64,000 nt of DNA from contig JAIOYV010000006.1 of assembly GCA_021740905.1 (NCBI GenBank), forward strand, positions 62,001 through 126,000. Direction: 5' to 3'. The translations under genes and the position numbers were made by a program. Below the pieces are notes generated by a model, which saw nothing but the letters and a program-made list of their open reading frames with translations, ran no database searches and was not told the DNA's origin. The stretch is from Bacteroidales bacterium. Lineage in GTDB: Bacteria; Bacteroidota; Bacteroidia; Bacteroidales; M50B96. How positions within the stretch are numbered: position 1 is the first letter of the stretch; each line of letters begins with the position of its first letter. Below are positions 1 through 9,528 of the stretch, in pieces.

Positions 1-311
1 CGCTTTAAAATCCTTGCGGAATCAACAAATACTTCACTTACAATTAACTCGCTGTCTTCCAACCGAACACCTTCGTTTTTGGCTTGCCAATTGGCAATTG
101 CCGAGAGTAAAAGCTTTTCTACCCGAATGGCAGCATCTTTCTTGCTAAACTTTAATATATTGAGAGCTTTGTTAACTTCCATGCCCCTGATCATATCGGT
201 AACCAACCTCATTTTTCGAGGTGAAGTAGGACAGTTACGCAAGGATGCAAAAGAGTTTTTGCTCTTTTCTTCCTTGGCATTTTCTGCTGATATTCTTTTT
301 CTTGCGCCCAT
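1..311 (-). CDS. rplV: 50S ribosomal protein L22, C-terminus cut by window edge
   Basis: This is the N-terminal ~103 residues of L22, which lines the 23S rRNA exit tunnel. The start at 311 reads [15 protein letters not shown], and further on there are [13 protein letters not shown] and the family-typical ANWQAKNEG-like stretch. It is the last visible gene of the str-S10 operon, 46 nt after rpsS. The reading frame is still open at base 1, so the stop lies outside the window. The order rpsS then rplV matches the bacterial S10 operon, and I see nothing unusual in it. Confidence 0.93.
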   Translation of the reverse strand, partial: MGARKRISAENAKEEKSKNSFASLRNCPTSPRKMRLVTDMIRGMEVNKALNILKFSKKDAAIRVEKLLLSAIANWQAKNEGVRLEDSELIVSEVFVDSARILK

Positions 312-357
312 TTTTTTTCCTTCTATAATATCTTATCTAACTAAGCTTTTAGCTTAT

Positions 358-627
358 TTATCTTTTCTTATTGCCTGAGTGGCCTCTGAAAGTACGAGTT
401 GGAGAAAATTCGCCAAATTTATGTCCTACCATGTTCTCGGTAACATAAACCGGGATAAATTTATTTCCATTATGAACGGCAAAGGTGTGTCCCACAAATT
501 CGGGGGAAATCATTGAACGACGTGCCCAGGTTTTGATAACCGATTTCTTACCAGTTTCATTCATTGCCAAGACTTTGCGTTCTACTTTAAAGTCAATAAA
601 TGGACCTTTCTTTAATGATCTGCTCAT
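358..627 (-). CDS. rpsS: 30S ribosomal protein S19
   Basis: S19 binds 16S rRNA in the head of the small subunit and contacts S13. The 89-residue product starts [12 protein letters not shown] and contains the typical [17 protein letters not shown] and GEFSPTRTF stretches, so length and motifs are canonical. It lies 11 nt downstream of rplB and upstream of rplV in the leftward S10 operon, so it is expected to be co-transcribed from the rpsL promoter or an internal promoter. Confidence 0.97.
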   Translation of the reverse strand: MSRSLKKGPFIDFKVERKVLAMNETGKKSVIKTWARRSMISPEFVGHTFAVHNGNKFIPVYVTENMVGHKFGEFSPTRTFRGHSGNKKR

Positions 628-638
628 AACTACTTATC

Positions 639-1463
639 TTATTTCTTTCTTCTTTCAATGATATACTTATTCGAGGCTTTCTTCTTGTCGCGGGTCTTAT
701 ATCCTTTTGCAGGGATACCTTTCCTTGAACGTGGTAAACCACCTGATGCACGGCCTTCGCCACCTCCCATTGGGTGATCAACCGGGTTCATAACGACACC
801 ACGTACTCGTGGACGACGACCCAACCAACGGCTTCTTCCGGCTTTACCCGAACGTTCAAGCTGATGGTCGGAGTTAGATACAGTACCAATGCTCGCTTTG
901 CAAGTAACCAACACACGCCTTATTTCGCCCGAAGGCATTTTCAACAGCGCGTATTTTCCTTCGCGAGAAGTTAACTGGGCAAATGTTCCTGCACTACGTC
1001 CAAAAACGCCGCCCTGACCTGGGTACAATTCAATATTATGAACAACAGTTCCAAGAGGGATTTCGGATAGGAAAAGCGTATTCCCAACTTCTGGGGCCGC
1101 CCCTTTTCCTGATAAAATTTCCTGGCCAACTTTTAGTCCTGTTGGAGCCACGATATATCGTTTTTCTCCATCCTGGTATTCAACAAGCGCAATACGTGAT
1201 GTCCTGTTTGGATCGTACTCGATTGTTTTTACCGTTGCCGGCATACCATCTTTATTTCTTTTGAAGTCGATAATCCGATACCTTCTTTTATGTCCACCGC
1301 CAATGTAGCGCATGGTCATTTTACCAGTGTTGTTACGACCACCTGAACGTTTGATCGGTCCGAGCAACGATTTTTCTGGTTTGCTGGCCGTAATGTCGTC
1401 GAATGTACTAACTATCTTATGTCGTTGACCCGGTGTTGTGGGTTTCAGTTTACGTAATGCCAT
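639..1463 (-). CDS. rplB: 50S ribosomal protein L2
   Basis: L2 is needed for subunit association and peptidyl-transferase centre assembly. The 274-residue product begins [16 protein letters not shown]. Near the C-terminus it has the conserved [19 protein letters not shown] segment that carries the functionally important histidine, followed by a basic tail. Length is normal for the family. It follows rplW by 5 nt and precedes rpsS by 11 nt, tight spacing consistent with one transcript. Confidence 0.97.
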   Translation of the reverse strand: MALRKLKPTTPGQRHKIVSTFDDITASKPEKSLLGPIKRSGGRNNTGKMTMRYIGGGHKRRYRIIDFKRNKDGMPATVKTIEYDPNRTSRIALVEYQDGEKRYIVAPTGLKVGQEILSGKGAAPEVGNTLFLSEIPLGTVVHNIELYPGQGGVFGRSAGTFAQLTSREGKYALLKMPSGEIRRVLVTCKASIGTVSNSDHQLERSGKAGRSRWLGRRPRVRGVVMNPVDHPMGGGEGRASGGLPRSRKGIPAKGYKTRDKKKASNKYIIERRKK

Positions 1464-1468
1464 GTCGC

Positions 1469-1759
1469 TTAGATATTGCTATAGAAATCAATTAATTCAT
1501 CTTTTGCCAATGTAACAATGGCTTTCTTATAAGAGGAGGCTTTTCCTGAAACAACCCCGGCCCGTGTAAAACGCGACTTGCGCTTTCCACCATACCGAAG
1601 TGTATTAATGGCTTCGACCTGAACATCGTAAAGTTCCTCAACGGCCTTCTTAATTTGAATTTTGTTGGCCTTTTTGTCAACAACAAAAGCATACCTATTA
1701 AGCTTTTCGCCTAGTTTGGTCATCTTTTCTGTTACAACGGGTTTTATAATTATACTCAT
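1469..1759 (-). CDS. rplW: 50S ribosomal protein L23
   Basis: L23 sits at the tunnel exit and docks trigger factor and SRP. The 96-residue product starts [16 protein letters not shown] and has the family pattern [19 protein letters not shown] followed by a basic loop ([12 protein letters not shown]). Its position between rplD (11 nt upstream) and rplB (5 nt downstream) is the standard S10 operon order. Length is normal. Confidence 0.96.
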   Translation of the reverse strand: MSIIIKPVVTEKMTKLGEKLNRYAFVVDKKANKIQIKKAVEELYDVQVEAINTLRYGGKRKSRFTRAGVVSGKASSYKKAIVTLAKDELIDFYSNI

Positions 1760-1770
1760 GTCAATACCTC

Positions 1771-2400
1771 CTAAATACTAAAATTTTTCTCCAAAACGTC
1801 AATTGAACCTTCAGTGAGAAGTAAAGTAACTGCATCTAAAATAGTGTATGTGTTTAATTCAGATGCTGTTACGACCTTACTGTCCGCCAAATTCCTGGAC
1901 GACAAATATAGACTTTTATTTGGTTCGTTGATAACCAATAAAGATTTTTTATTATCAATCTTTAAATTTTTACGCAAAGCCACAAATTCTTTGGTCTTTG
2001 GAGCCTCCAAATTAAAATCTTCCAGAACAATAATCTTGTTATCCTGAGCCTTGTACGACAAAGCAGATTTCCTTGCCAGTTGCTTCACTTTTTTGTTCAG
2101 CTTGAAGGAATAATCACGTGGTTCGGGACCAAATACACGGCCTCCCCCTTTGAACAATGGAGATTTGATACTACCCGCACGGGCTGTACCGGTTCCTTTT
2201 TGTCTCTTTATCTTACGGGTACTTCCCTTAATTTCTGCTCTTTCTTTCGATTTTGCAGTTCCCTGACGCTTGGCTGCCATGTAATGTTTAACATCCAGAT
2301 AAATGGCGTGGTCGTTGGGTTCGATTGCAAAAATACTATCGTTAAGTTGTACCTTCCGTCCGGTATCTTCACCAGACTTGTTATATACCGATAATTCCAT
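1771..2400 (-). CDS. rplD: 50S ribosomal protein L4
   Basis: L4 forms part of the exit-tunnel constriction. In Proteobacteria it also autoregulates the S10 operon; whether it does so here cannot be read from the sequence. The 209-residue product begins [14 protein letters not shown] and has the long basic loop [19 protein letters not shown] followed by [19 protein letters not shown], the diagnostic L4 signature. Its start lies one base from the rplC stop, so translational coupling is likely. Confidence 0.97.
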   Translation of the reverse strand: MELSVYNKSGEDTGRKVQLNDSIFAIEPNDHAIYLDVKHYMAAKRQGTAKSKERAEIKGSTRKIKRQKGTGTARAGSIKSPLFKGGGRVFGPEPRDYSFKLNKKVKQLARKSALSYKAQDNKIIVLEDFNLEAPKTKEFVALRKNLKIDNKKSLLVINEPNKSLYLSSRNLADSKVVTASELNTYTILDAVTLLLTEGSIDVLEKNFSI

Positions 2401-2401
2401 C

Positions 2402-3022
2402 TTACTTATTGATAATTAAATATGAACCATTTGAACCAGGAACTGATCCTTTTACAATTAAAATATTTTTCTCAGGGATAAGCTTTACAATAGCAATATT
2501 GATCACTTTTACCCTGTCGCCGCCCATTTGGCCAGCCATCCGCATCCCTTTGAATACCCTCGATGGGTAAGAAGAAGCACCAAGCGAACCCGGAGCCCTC
2601 AAGCGGTTATGCTGACCGTGTGTGGAATCACCTACACCACGGAAGCCATGACGTTTCACAACGCCCTGAAAACCTTTCCCTTTCGTGGTACCGGTCACAT
2701 CAATCCACCGGTCGTTTTTCAGCACTTCACCAACATTCAGGATGTCGCCTAATTTTAGATGATCGAATACACCCCTAAATTCAGCTACCTTGCGCTTAGG
2801 TGCAGTGTTGGCCTTTTTGAAATGGCCCACCATCGGTTTTGTACTATTTTTTTCTCTTTTGTCGTCAAATGCAATCTGCACTGCATTATAGCCATCCTTC
2901 TCCTTGGTCTTGATCTGTGTAACTACACAGGGACCAGCTTCAATAACAGTGCATGGCACATTCTTGCCCTCGGCACTGAAAATAGATGTCATACCTATTT
3001 TTTTCCCTAATAATCCTGGCAT
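2402..3022 (-). CDS. rplC: 50S ribosomal protein L3
   Basis: L3 initiates large-subunit assembly and reaches the peptidyl-transferase centre with its loop. The 206-residue product starts [15 protein letters not shown] and contains [13 protein letters not shown] and [20 protein letters not shown], both signature segments. It follows rpsJ by 22 nt and is separated from rplD by one base. Length and order are canonical. Confidence 0.97.
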   Translation of the reverse strand: MPGLLGKKIGMTSIFSAEGKNVPCTVIEAGPCVVTQIKTKEKDGYNAVQIAFDDKREKNSTKPMVGHFKKANTAPKRKVAEFRGVFDHLKLGDILNVGEVLKNDRWIDVTGTTKGKGFQGVVKRHGFRGVGDSTHGQHNRLRAPGSLGASSYPSRVFKGMRMAGQMGGDRVKVINIAIVKLIPEKNILIVKGSVPGSNGSYLIINK

Positions 3023-3044
3023 TGTTTAAACTTTTAAAAATTTA

Positions 3045-3350
3045 TCAGACTTTTATCTCAACCTCTACGCCGCTCGGCAATTCTAATTTCATCAAAGCAT
3101 CGATCGTTTTAGCAGTAGAACTGTAAATGTCGAGAAGCCTTTTGTATGATTGAAGTTGGAATTGTTCCCTCGATTTTTTATTCACGAAGGGTGACCTTAA
3201 AACTGTAAAAATACGCTTGTGCGTTGGCAGTGGAATAGGTCCGCTAACTATGGCACCTGTTGTTTTTACAGTCTTTACAATCTTTTCTGCCGATTTATCG
3301 ACCAAGTTGTGATCGTAAGATTTCAATTTTATCCGAATCTTCTGGCTCAT
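3045..3350 (-). CDS. rpsJ: 30S ribosomal protein S10
   Basis: S10 is a head protein of the small subunit and, in many bacteria, the NusE partner in transcription antitermination. The 101-residue product has the typical [20 protein letters not shown] start, the [15 protein letters not shown] loop and the [18 protein letters not shown] end. It follows fusA directly (18 nt). No tuf gene lies between fusA and rpsJ, unlike the Escherichia coli arrangement, which fuses the str and S10 clusters. Confidence 0.97.
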   Translation of the reverse strand: MSQKIRIKLKSYDHNLVDKSAEKIVKTVKTTGAIVSGPIPLPTHKRIFTVLRSPFVNKKSREQFQLQSYKRLLDIYSSTAKTIDALMKLELPSGVEVEIKV

Positions 3351-3368
3351 TTTATAATTTATACTTAA

Positions 3369-5474
3369 TTAAACTAATATTTTCCCTTTTGTCTTATTGA
3401 TAACGTTTTCCGCTATGCTGGTTGGAACTTCATCGTAATGCGAAAATTCCATACTTGATGTGGCCCTGCCCGAAGTTATGCTTCTTAAAATAGTCACATA
3501 ACCGAACTTTTCGGCAAGAGGCACTTTGGCCTTAATAATACGAGAACCTGATTTTTCTTCCATTCCAGTTATTTGCCCCCTACGCTTGTTGAAGTCGCCA
3601 ATTACATCACCCATGTACTCTTCGGGAGTAACCACTTCTGCACTCATAATAGGCTCCAACAAAACAGGTTTTGCTTTTATGGCAGCATGTTTAAATGCTT
3701 GTCTTGCACAAATCTCGAACGAAAGTTGGTCGGAGTCGACCGCATGGAACGATCCATCGAGCAAAGTTACCTTTAGGCTTTCAACCGGGAATCCGGCCAA
3801 AGGTCCGTTCGTCATTGCTGACTTAAATCCTTTTTCTATGGATGGAATATATTCTTTGGGGATATTACCCCCCTTGATGTCGTTTACAAATTGAAGGCCT
3901 GTTTTTCCCTCATCAACAGGTGAAATCTTCACCGAAATGTCTGCAAATTTACCACGGCCACCGGATTGCTTTTTGAAAACTTCGCGATGCTCTACTGTGG
4001 ATGTTATTGCTTCTTTATACGCCACCTGGGGTGCGCCCTGACTACACTCTACATTGAATTCGCGCTTAAGCCTGTCAATAAGGATTTCCAAATGCAACTC
4101 GCCCATTCCGCTGATAATGGTTTGTCCAGAATCTGGGTCAGTCCTCACCATAAATGTGGGGTCTTCTTCGGATAATTTGCCCAACGCTATACTGAGTTTA
4201 TCGACTGATGCCTGGGTCTTAGGCTCAACGGCCACCCCAATTACGGGGTTTGGAAACGTCATTGTTTCCAGTAGAATTGGATGCTTGGCATCGCATAATG
4301 TATCTCCGGTACGCAAATCTTTAAATCCCACTGCTGCACAAATATCGCCTGCCTCAATACTTTCCATTGGAATTTGCTTATTGGCATGCATTTGATATAG
4401 CCGGGTAATACGTTCCTTTTTACCTGTACGTATATTTAAAACTTGTGAGTTTGCATTCAGTGTTCCTGAATATACCCGTATAAATGCCAAGCGGCCTACA
4501 AAGGGGTCGGTAGCAATTTTAAAAGCGAGACATGCAAGAGGCTTAGTTCTATCGGGCTCCCTGGATATTTCTTCATCGGTGTCAGGGTCTATTCCTTTTA
4601 CTATGCCCTTATCTAAAGGACTAGGAAGGAAAGTTACTACTGCATCAAGTAGTCGTTGAACACCTTTATTTTTAAAAGCCGATCCACACATCACAGGAAT
4701 GATGGTACGGTCAATAGTAGCTTTGCGGATAACCGCCCTGATTTCGTCAGGGGTAATGGCATCAGGGTCGTCGAAAAAACGTTCCATCAATTCATCGCTG
4801 TATTCAGCCACTGATTCGATCATTTTTTCACGCCATTCAAACACCTCATCGGCCATGTCCTCTGGAATGTCTTCCAGTTCGTATTTTACACCATTAGCAC
4901 CGGCTTCGTACCAGACAACGGCTTTGTTCTCAATCAGATCGACTACTCCCTTGAAGCTTTCTTCAGCTCCAATTGGAATTTGAACAGGCACCGGATTTGC
5001 ACCCAATTTGTCTTTTAATTGCTGCACCACGCTAAAAAAATCGGAGCCAACACGGTCCATTTTATTAATAAAGGCAATGCGTGGAACATTATATTTATCA
5101 GCTTGTCTCCAAACGGTTTCAGATTGAGGTTCAACACCCCCAACCGCACAAAAAACAGCTACTGCTCCATCCAGTACCCGCAATGAGCGTTCTACTTCAA
5201 CCGTAAAATCGACGTGACCGGGAGTATCGATAATATTGACTTTATATTCAGCGTTTTCGTAACTCCAATAGGCAGTTGTGGCAGCAGATGTAATTGTAAT
5301 ACCCCTTTCCTGTTCCTGAATCATCCAGTCCATGGTAGCGGCTCCATCATGTACCTCACCTATACGGTGGGTTTTGCCAGTATAAAACAATATCCTTTCG
5401 GTAGTGGTTGTTTTACCAGCATCAATATGGGCCATTATCCCAATGTTCCGGGTATTTTGAAGACTGCTTGCCAT
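3369..5474 (-). CDS. fusA: Elongation factor G (canonical translocase)
   Basis: This GTPase drives tRNA-mRNA translocation and, with RRF, ribosome recycling. I place the start at 5474 ([18 protein letters not shown]), giving 701 residues. An in-frame extension to 5618 would overlap rpsG and lacks homology. All GTPase motifs are intact: AHIDAGKT (residues 15-22), switch I with RGITI (58-62), DTPGHVDF with the catalytic His (83-90) and NKMD (137-140). Domain IV carries the SGGRGKFAD-type loop and domain V the [15 protein letters not shown] segment. It lies 7 nt after rpsG in the str operon. This is the essential copy; compare the degenerate paralogue at 6843. Confidence 0.97.
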   Translation of the reverse strand: MASSLQNTRNIGIMAHIDAGKTTTTERILFYTGKTHRIGEVHDGAATMDWMIQEQERGITITSAATTAYWSYENAEYKVNIIDTPGHVDFTVEVERSLRVLDGAVAVFCAVGGVEPQSETVWRQADKYNVPRIAFINKMDRVGSDFFSVVQQLKDKLGANPVPVQIPIGAEESFKGVVDLIENKAVVWYEAGANGVKYELEDIPEDMADEVFEWREKMIESVAEYSDELMERFFDDPDAITPDEIRAVIRKATIDRTIIPVMCGSAFKNKGVQRLLDAVVTFLPSPLDKGIVKGIDPDTDEEISREPDRTKPLACLAFKIATDPFVGRLAFIRVYSGTLNANSQVLNIRTGKKERITRLYQMHANKQIPMESIEAGDICAAVGFKDLRTGDTLCDAKHPILLETMTFPNPVIGVAVEPKTQASVDKLSIALGKLSEEDPTFMVRTDPDSGQTIISGMGELHLEILIDRLKREFNVECSQGAPQVAYKEAITSTVEHREVFKKQSGGRGKFADISVKISPVDEGKTGLQFVNDIKGGNIPKEYIPSIEKGFKSAMTNGPLAGFPVESLKVTLLDGSFHAVDSDQLSFEICARQAFKHAAIKAKPVLLEPIMSAEVVTPEEYMGDVIGDFNKRRGQITGMEEKSGSRIIKAKVPLAEKFGYVTILRSITSGRATSSMEFSHYDEVPTSIAENVINKTKGKILV

Positions 5475-5481
5475 TCGTTTG

Positions 5482-5958
5482 CTAAAATCTGAAATGAGCA
5501 AATGCTTTGTTAGCTTCAGCCATACGGTGAGTATCTTCTTTTTTCTTGAATGCAGCCCCTTCTTCGTTGAATGCGGCCATAATCTCAGCAGCCAATTTTT
5601 CGCCCATCGAGCGGCCATTGCGTTTCCTTGAATAAAGGATCATGTTCTTAATGCTGATTGACCTTTTTCGTGAAGCACGAATTTCGGTAGGTACCTGAAA
5701 AGTTGCACCACCAACCCGGCGGCTTTTTACTTCCACACCAGGAGTGATATTATCCAGGGCCTTTTTCCAGATATCAATAGGGGTAAGTTCTGTATTCTTC
5801 ATTTTTTCCTTTACGATGTCCATTGCATCATAAAAAATCTGGAACGAAGTATTCTTTTTACCATCCACCATTAAATCGTTGACAAACCTTGTTACCAACT
5901 GGTCGTTGTACTTTGGGTCTGGCAATACGATCCGTTTCTTTGGTTTAGCCTTTCTCAT
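5482..5958 (-). CDS. rpsG: 30S ribosomal protein S7
   Basis: S7 nucleates assembly of the small-subunit head. The 158-residue product starts [19 protein letters not shown] and has the signature [19 protein letters not shown] followed by [14 protein letters not shown] at the C-terminus. Length is normal. It is the second gene of the str operon, 26 nt after rpsL, and its stop is 7 nt from the fusA start chosen here. Confidence 0.97.
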   Translation of the reverse strand: MRKAKPKKRIVLPDPKYNDQLVTRFVNDLMVDGKKNTSFQIFYDAMDIVKEKMKNTELTPIDIWKKALDNITPGVEVKSRRVGGATFQVPTEIRASRKRSISIKNMILYSRKRNGRSMGEKLAAEIMAAFNEEGAAFKKKEDTHRMAEANKAFAHFRF

Positions 5959-5984
5959 TTCTTTATACTATATCAAATAATTTA

Positions 5985-6365
5985 CTATTTCTTTTGCTTT
6001 GGCCTTTTGGTACCATATTTCGACCTGCGCTGAGTACGTCCTTCTACCCCTGAAGTATCTAGTGCCCCCCTTATGATATGGTATCGTACACCTGGTAAAT
6101 CTTTCACCCTTCCGCCACGGATCATTACAATCGAGTGTTCCTGCAAGTTGTGACCTTCTCCAGGAATGTAGGCATTTACTTCCTTCTGGTTTGTTAATCG
6201 AACCCTTGCCACTTTACGCATGGCCGAATTCGGCTTCTTAGGCGTGGTAGTATAAACCCGTAAGCAAACACCTCTCCTTTGTGGACATGAGTCCAGCGCG
6301 GGGGCTTTACTTTTATCAACCAGTTTCTTCCTACCTTTCTTTACTAATTGTTGAATTGTCGGCAT
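5985..6365 (-). CDS. rpsL: 30S ribosomal protein S12
   Basis: S12 is part of the decoding centre. The 126-residue product starts [14 protein letters not shown] and has the [18 protein letters not shown] segment and [14 protein letters not shown]. The lysines corresponding to E. coli positions 42 and 87, whose change gives streptomycin resistance, are both still lysine, so this is the sensitive-type sequence. It is the first gene of the str-S10 operon; a recognisable Bacteroidota promoter lies about 50 nt upstream (6414-6442). Confidence 0.97.
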   Translation of the reverse strand: MPTIQQLVKKGRKKLVDKSKAPALDSCPQRRGVCLRVYTTTPKKPNSAMRKVARVRLTNQKEVNAYIPGEGHNLQEHSIVMIRGGRVKDLPGVRYHIIRGALDTSGVEGRTQRRSKYGTKRPKQKK

Positions 6366-6413
6366 TCTACAGCTATATTAATCTTACTAAAACTTTTTAA
6401 CAAATTTGGTGTG

Positions 6414-6442
6414 CAAAGATAAAGGAATTTTCATCTAAACAA
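6414..6442 (-). promoter_or_regulatory. Predicted promoter of the rpsL (str-S10) operon
   Basis: On the minus strand there is TTG at 6442-6440, an 18-nt spacer, then TATCTTTG at 6421-6414. This fits the Bacteroidota consensus (-33 TTG/TTTG, -7 TAnnTTTG). Transcription should start near 6407, giving a leader of ~40 nt before rpsL. Confidence 0.6.
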
Positions 6443-6749
6443 TATTTTCTTTTAATTTATTTGACAGCACCTTACTAGTCCTTTTTTAATCCACAAAACA
6501 ATCTGATTATAAGCATTTTTAAAAGCATCAACGCGATATACTAACAGGGCATGTGAATAAATATAATGACTTCAATTTGGATACACTGGTTAAATGAGCG
6601 GCAAATTCAGAAAAAATAAATTACAAAACAGCAAAAACCAAAGCCAGTTTTTATCTATTTTCAGACACATTCACAGAGTATATTCAATGAAATTCTTTAT
6701 CTACCTGATTATATGTCATTTAAGTAAATACTTCGCTTTGAGAGGTAGG

Positions 6750-6780
6750 TTTGCAGGTAATTAAAAAATTATTAGTTTTG
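6750..6780 (+). promoter_or_regulatory. Predicted promoter of the EF-G paralogue
   Basis: TTTG at 6750-6753, a 19-nt spacer and TAGTTTTG at 6773-6780 match both halves of the Bacteroidota promoter consensus with ideal spacing. The start would be near 6787, leaving an AT-rich leader of ~55 nt before the ATG at 6843. Confidence 0.62.
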
Positions 6781-6842
6781 ACCACCTTTTTCGGTACTGA
6801 TAGTTAATTTAAAGTATTAATAATTTTAAAGTAAAGTAAAGA

Positions 6843-8999
6843 ATGAAAGTCTACGAAAGTAACCAGATCAAGAATATTTCTCTTGTTGGGAATACAGGTT
6901 CTGGAAAAACTACTTTAGCTGAATGTATTTTATTCCAAAGTGGGTTGATTGACAGACGAGGTGATGTGGGAAGTAAAAATACCGTTTCAGACTACAACGA
7001 TATTGAACACGAAAACGAGAACTCGATATTCTCGACAGTCCTATATGCCGAATGGAAAGGAAATAAAATAAACATAATCGACAACCCTGGTCTTGATGAC
7101 TTTGTGGGCGGTTCGATTACTGCCTATGCAGTAAGCGACCTAGCTGTTATGTTGGTAAATGCCCAAAATGGGGTTGAGGTCGGAACTGAAATCCAGGGCC
7201 GTCACGCAAGCCGATTGAACAAGCCTATGATGTTTGTGGTGAATCACCTAGACCATGACAAAGCCAATTTCGAGAAAACTTTCGAAGCCTTGAAAGAACG
7301 ATTTGGTGGCAATACCATACTTGCGCAATACCCCATAGATACCGGTGCTGGATTCAATAGCATCATCGATGTCGTTAAAATGAAAATGTATAAATATCCT
7401 GCTGATGGAGGCAAAGCCGAGGTATTGGATATCCCAGCTGGGGAAAAAGACAAGGCTGAAGCCCTTCATGCTGAATTGATCGAAAAAGCTGCCGAAAGCG
7501 ATGAAAGCTTGATGGAATTGTTTTTCGAAAACGAAACCCTTACCGATGCCGAAATGACCAAAGGGATAAGCGATGGTTTGATCCAACGTGGTTTGTTCCC
7601 AGTGTTCTGTGTTTCGGCCAAGGCCAACAAAGGGGTCGACCGTTTGTTGGATTTCCTCGCAGAAACAGCCCCCACTTCAGTCAAAATGCCAGGGGTTCAA
7701 AATAGTGAAGGACAAGAAATCAAATGTGACCCTAAAGGGCCTGCTTCGTTGTTCTTTTTCAAAACATCTATCGAACAACATATTGGCGAGGTGCTTTATT
7801 TCAAAGTAATGTCAGGGTCTATTTCGGAAACCAACGACCTTACCAATTACACAAACAACACGAAAGAAAGGATTTCTCAAATTTTTGCCTGTTCGGGTAG
7901 AAAACGCGAAAAAGTAACTACCATGCACGCCGGTGATATTGGCGGAACGGTAAAACTGAAGAACACCAAAACAGACCATACGCTCAACGCCGCCGGAAAC
8001 GATTGGACTTTCCCGGCAGTGAAATTCCCAGAACCAAAATACCGTGCAGCGATCCGTACATTGGCCGAAGGCGACGAAGAGAAGATGGCCGAGGCATTGA
8101 ACAAGATGCACCAAATCGATCCTACCATAAAAATAGAATTCTCGAAAGAATTGAAACAGATCATTGTTCATGGACAAGGCGAATACCATTTGAATATCCT
8201 AAAATGGCACTTGGACAATATCTATAAAATCGAGACAGAATATATTTCACCCAAAATACCTTATCGCGAAACCATCACCAAAGCGGCGCCTGCATCGTAC
8301 CGGCACAAAAAGCAATCGGGCGGAAGTGGCCAGTTTGGTGAAGTACACATGGTGATCGAGCCATACATTGAAGGACAACCCGATCCATCGAAATTTAAAA
8401 TCAATGGTAAGGAAACCAACATTTCGGTTCGTGGCAAAGACGAAATTGAATTGAAGTGGGGTGGAAAATTGATCTATTATAATTGTATTGTTGGTGGATC
8501 TATCGATGCCCGTTTCCTTCCAGCTATCTTGAAAGGGATTATGGAAAAGATGGAAGAAGGCCCGCTCACCGGATCGTATGCCCGCGACATTCGCGTTTCG
8601 GTGTACGATGGTAAAATGCACCCGGTCGACTCCAACGAAATTTCGTTTAAACTGGCTGGTCGTAACGCTTTCAGGCAAGCTTTTAAAGAAGCCGGACCAA
8701 AGATTATGGAACCCGTTTATCAGGTCGAAGTTTTAGTTCCATCAGAATACATGGGCGATGTAATGAGCGATTTGCAAGGCCGTAGGTCGATTATTGAAGG
8801 GATGAGCTCGGAGAGTGGATATGAAAAGCTAAAGGCAAGAGTTCCATTGGCCGAGATGAACAAATATTCGACAGCCCTAAGTTCGATAACCAGTGGCCGC
8901 GCCACTTATACCATGAGCTTTGCCAGCTACGAACCTGTGCCGGGCGACATCCAGGAAAAACTCCTGAAAGATTACGAAGCCGAAGAAGAAGAAGATTAG
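6843..8999 (+). CDS. EF-G paralogue with degenerate GTPase motifs (EF-G2 type)
   Basis: This 718-residue protein is co-linear with EF-G over all five domains. The P-loop is kept (GNTGSGKT, residues 16-23), but the chemistry is changed. Switch I lacks the RGITI threonine motif (about 57-66). DTPGH is replaced by DNPGL, so Leu84 stands where the catalytic His should be. NKMD is replaced by NHLD (134-137). Domain IV (SGGSGQFGEVHM) and domain V (SEYMGDVMSDLQGRR) are well conserved, and there is an acidic tail. Bacteroides thetaiotaomicron has an EF-G paralogue of this kind (EF-G2/FusA2), reported to lack GTPase activity and to act under carbon starvation. The same role here is inference. It has its own promoter and terminator. 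Confidence 0.9.
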   Translation: MKVYESNQIKNISLVGNTGSGKTTLAECILFQSGLIDRRGDVGSKNTVSDYNDIEHENENSIFSTVLYAEWKGNKINIIDNPGLDDFVGGSITAYAVSDLAVMLVNAQNGVEVGTEIQGRHASRLNKPMMFVVNHLDHDKANFEKTFEALKERFGGNTILAQYPIDTGAGFNSIIDVVKMKMYKYPADGGKAEVLDIPAGEKDKAEALHAELIEKAAESDESLMELFFENETLTDAEMTKGISDGLIQRGLFPVFCVSAKANKGVDRLLDFLAETAPTSVKMPGVQNSEGQEIKCDPKGPASLFFFKTSIEQHIGEVLYFKVMSGSISETNDLTNYTNNTKERISQIFACSGRKREKVTTMHAGDIGGTVKLKNTKTDHTLNAAGNDWTFPAVKFPEPKYRAAIRTLAEGDEEKMAEALNKMHQIDPTIKIEFSKELKQIIVHGQGEYHLNILKWHLDNIYKIETEYISPKIPYRETITKAAPASYRHKKQSGGSGQFGEVHMVIEPYIEGQPDPSKFKINGKETNISVRGKDEIELKWGGKLIYYNCIVGGSIDARFLPAILKGIMEKMEEGPLTGSYARDIRVSVYDGKMHPVDSNEISFKLAGRNAFRQAFKEAGPKIMEPVYQVEVLVPSEYMGDVMSDLQGRRSIIEGMSSESGYEKLKARVPLAEMNKYSTALSSITSGRATYTMSFASYEPVPGDIQEKLLKDYEAEEEED

Positions 9000-9018
9000 T
9001 CTTTAGTAGAATAGATGG

Positions 9019-9053
9019 AAAGCCACCTTCGTGAAGGTGGCTTTTCTTTTTTA
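9019..9053 (+). terminator. Rho-independent terminator of the EF-G paralogue
   Basis: A 12-bp perfect stem AAAGCCACCTTC / GAAGGTGGCTTT (9019-9030 and 9033-9044) is followed by a T-rich run to 9053. It starts ~20 nt after the stop codon. Confidence 0.85.
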
Positions 9054-9062
9054 TTAGGAAGA

Positions 9063-9134
9063 TTGGAGTGAGGGAGTGAGGGAGTGGTGGAGTATTGGAG
9101 TATTGGAGTGATGGAGTGGCGGAGTATTGGGTGG
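9063..9134 (+). repeat. Degenerate tandem repeat of GGAGTGATGGAGTATT type
   Basis: About 70 bp is built from tandem variants of GGAGTG(A/G)(T/G) and GGAGTATT. The same units recur, in inverted pairs, at 12615-12675 and 19112-19188. All three copies lie just downstream of gene stop codons. Confidence 0.8.
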
Positions 9135-9528
9135 TTTTATGCAAAGATCAACCTAATTTGTCGATTGAACTTTTGTATATATTGAAAAATGAATTGTAGC
9201 AAAAACTTGCGAGAATTTTAAGTTGATGACTTGAACCAATTTTTGTATGTTTGCTAATAAAACCGGAAACTTATTGCACTCTCACCATTTAACCTCGTGA
9301 AAAATAACTATCACTTATACCTGGGCAAGGCTGGGCATTTGGCAATAATGTCTGACTATAGCGATTTCCCAATTATTGATATTGAATAATCAAACTTAGA
9401 CTCGATTTTTTCCGCCTTGAAAAAAATCGTTTTAAGTAAGAATTTCTGATAAATCTCGTTCCTTTGCTAAACTTACTTGTGCCAAAAAGTGTTTACAAGT
9501 ACACCATAATATATATAGAAGCCTATTT
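9135..9528. other. Intergenic region, no gene seen
   Basis: This AT-rich stretch has no credible coding region. It contains a hairpin at 9403-9429 (CGATTTTTTC / GAAAAAAATCG). TTCCTTTG at 9459-9466 is one mismatch from a -7 box and could serve the downstream TPR gene, but no -33 partner is visible. Confidence 0.5.

Larger units (their letters stand above)
6366..6842. other. Divergent intergenic region between str operon and EF-G paralogue
   Basis: This 477-bp AT-rich spacer holds no credible gene. It contains the leftward rpsL promoter near its left end and the rightward EF-G-paralogue promoter near its right end, both with recognisable -33 and -7 elements. The ~300 bp between them is unassigned. 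That is far more than two core promoters need, so it could hold activator sites. Confidence 0.7.

Noticed and set aside
5475-5618. N-terminal extension of fusA by 48 codons
   Set aside because: It overlaps rpsG on the same strand and has no resemblance to EF-G. The ATG at 5474 begins exactly at the conserved N-terminus.
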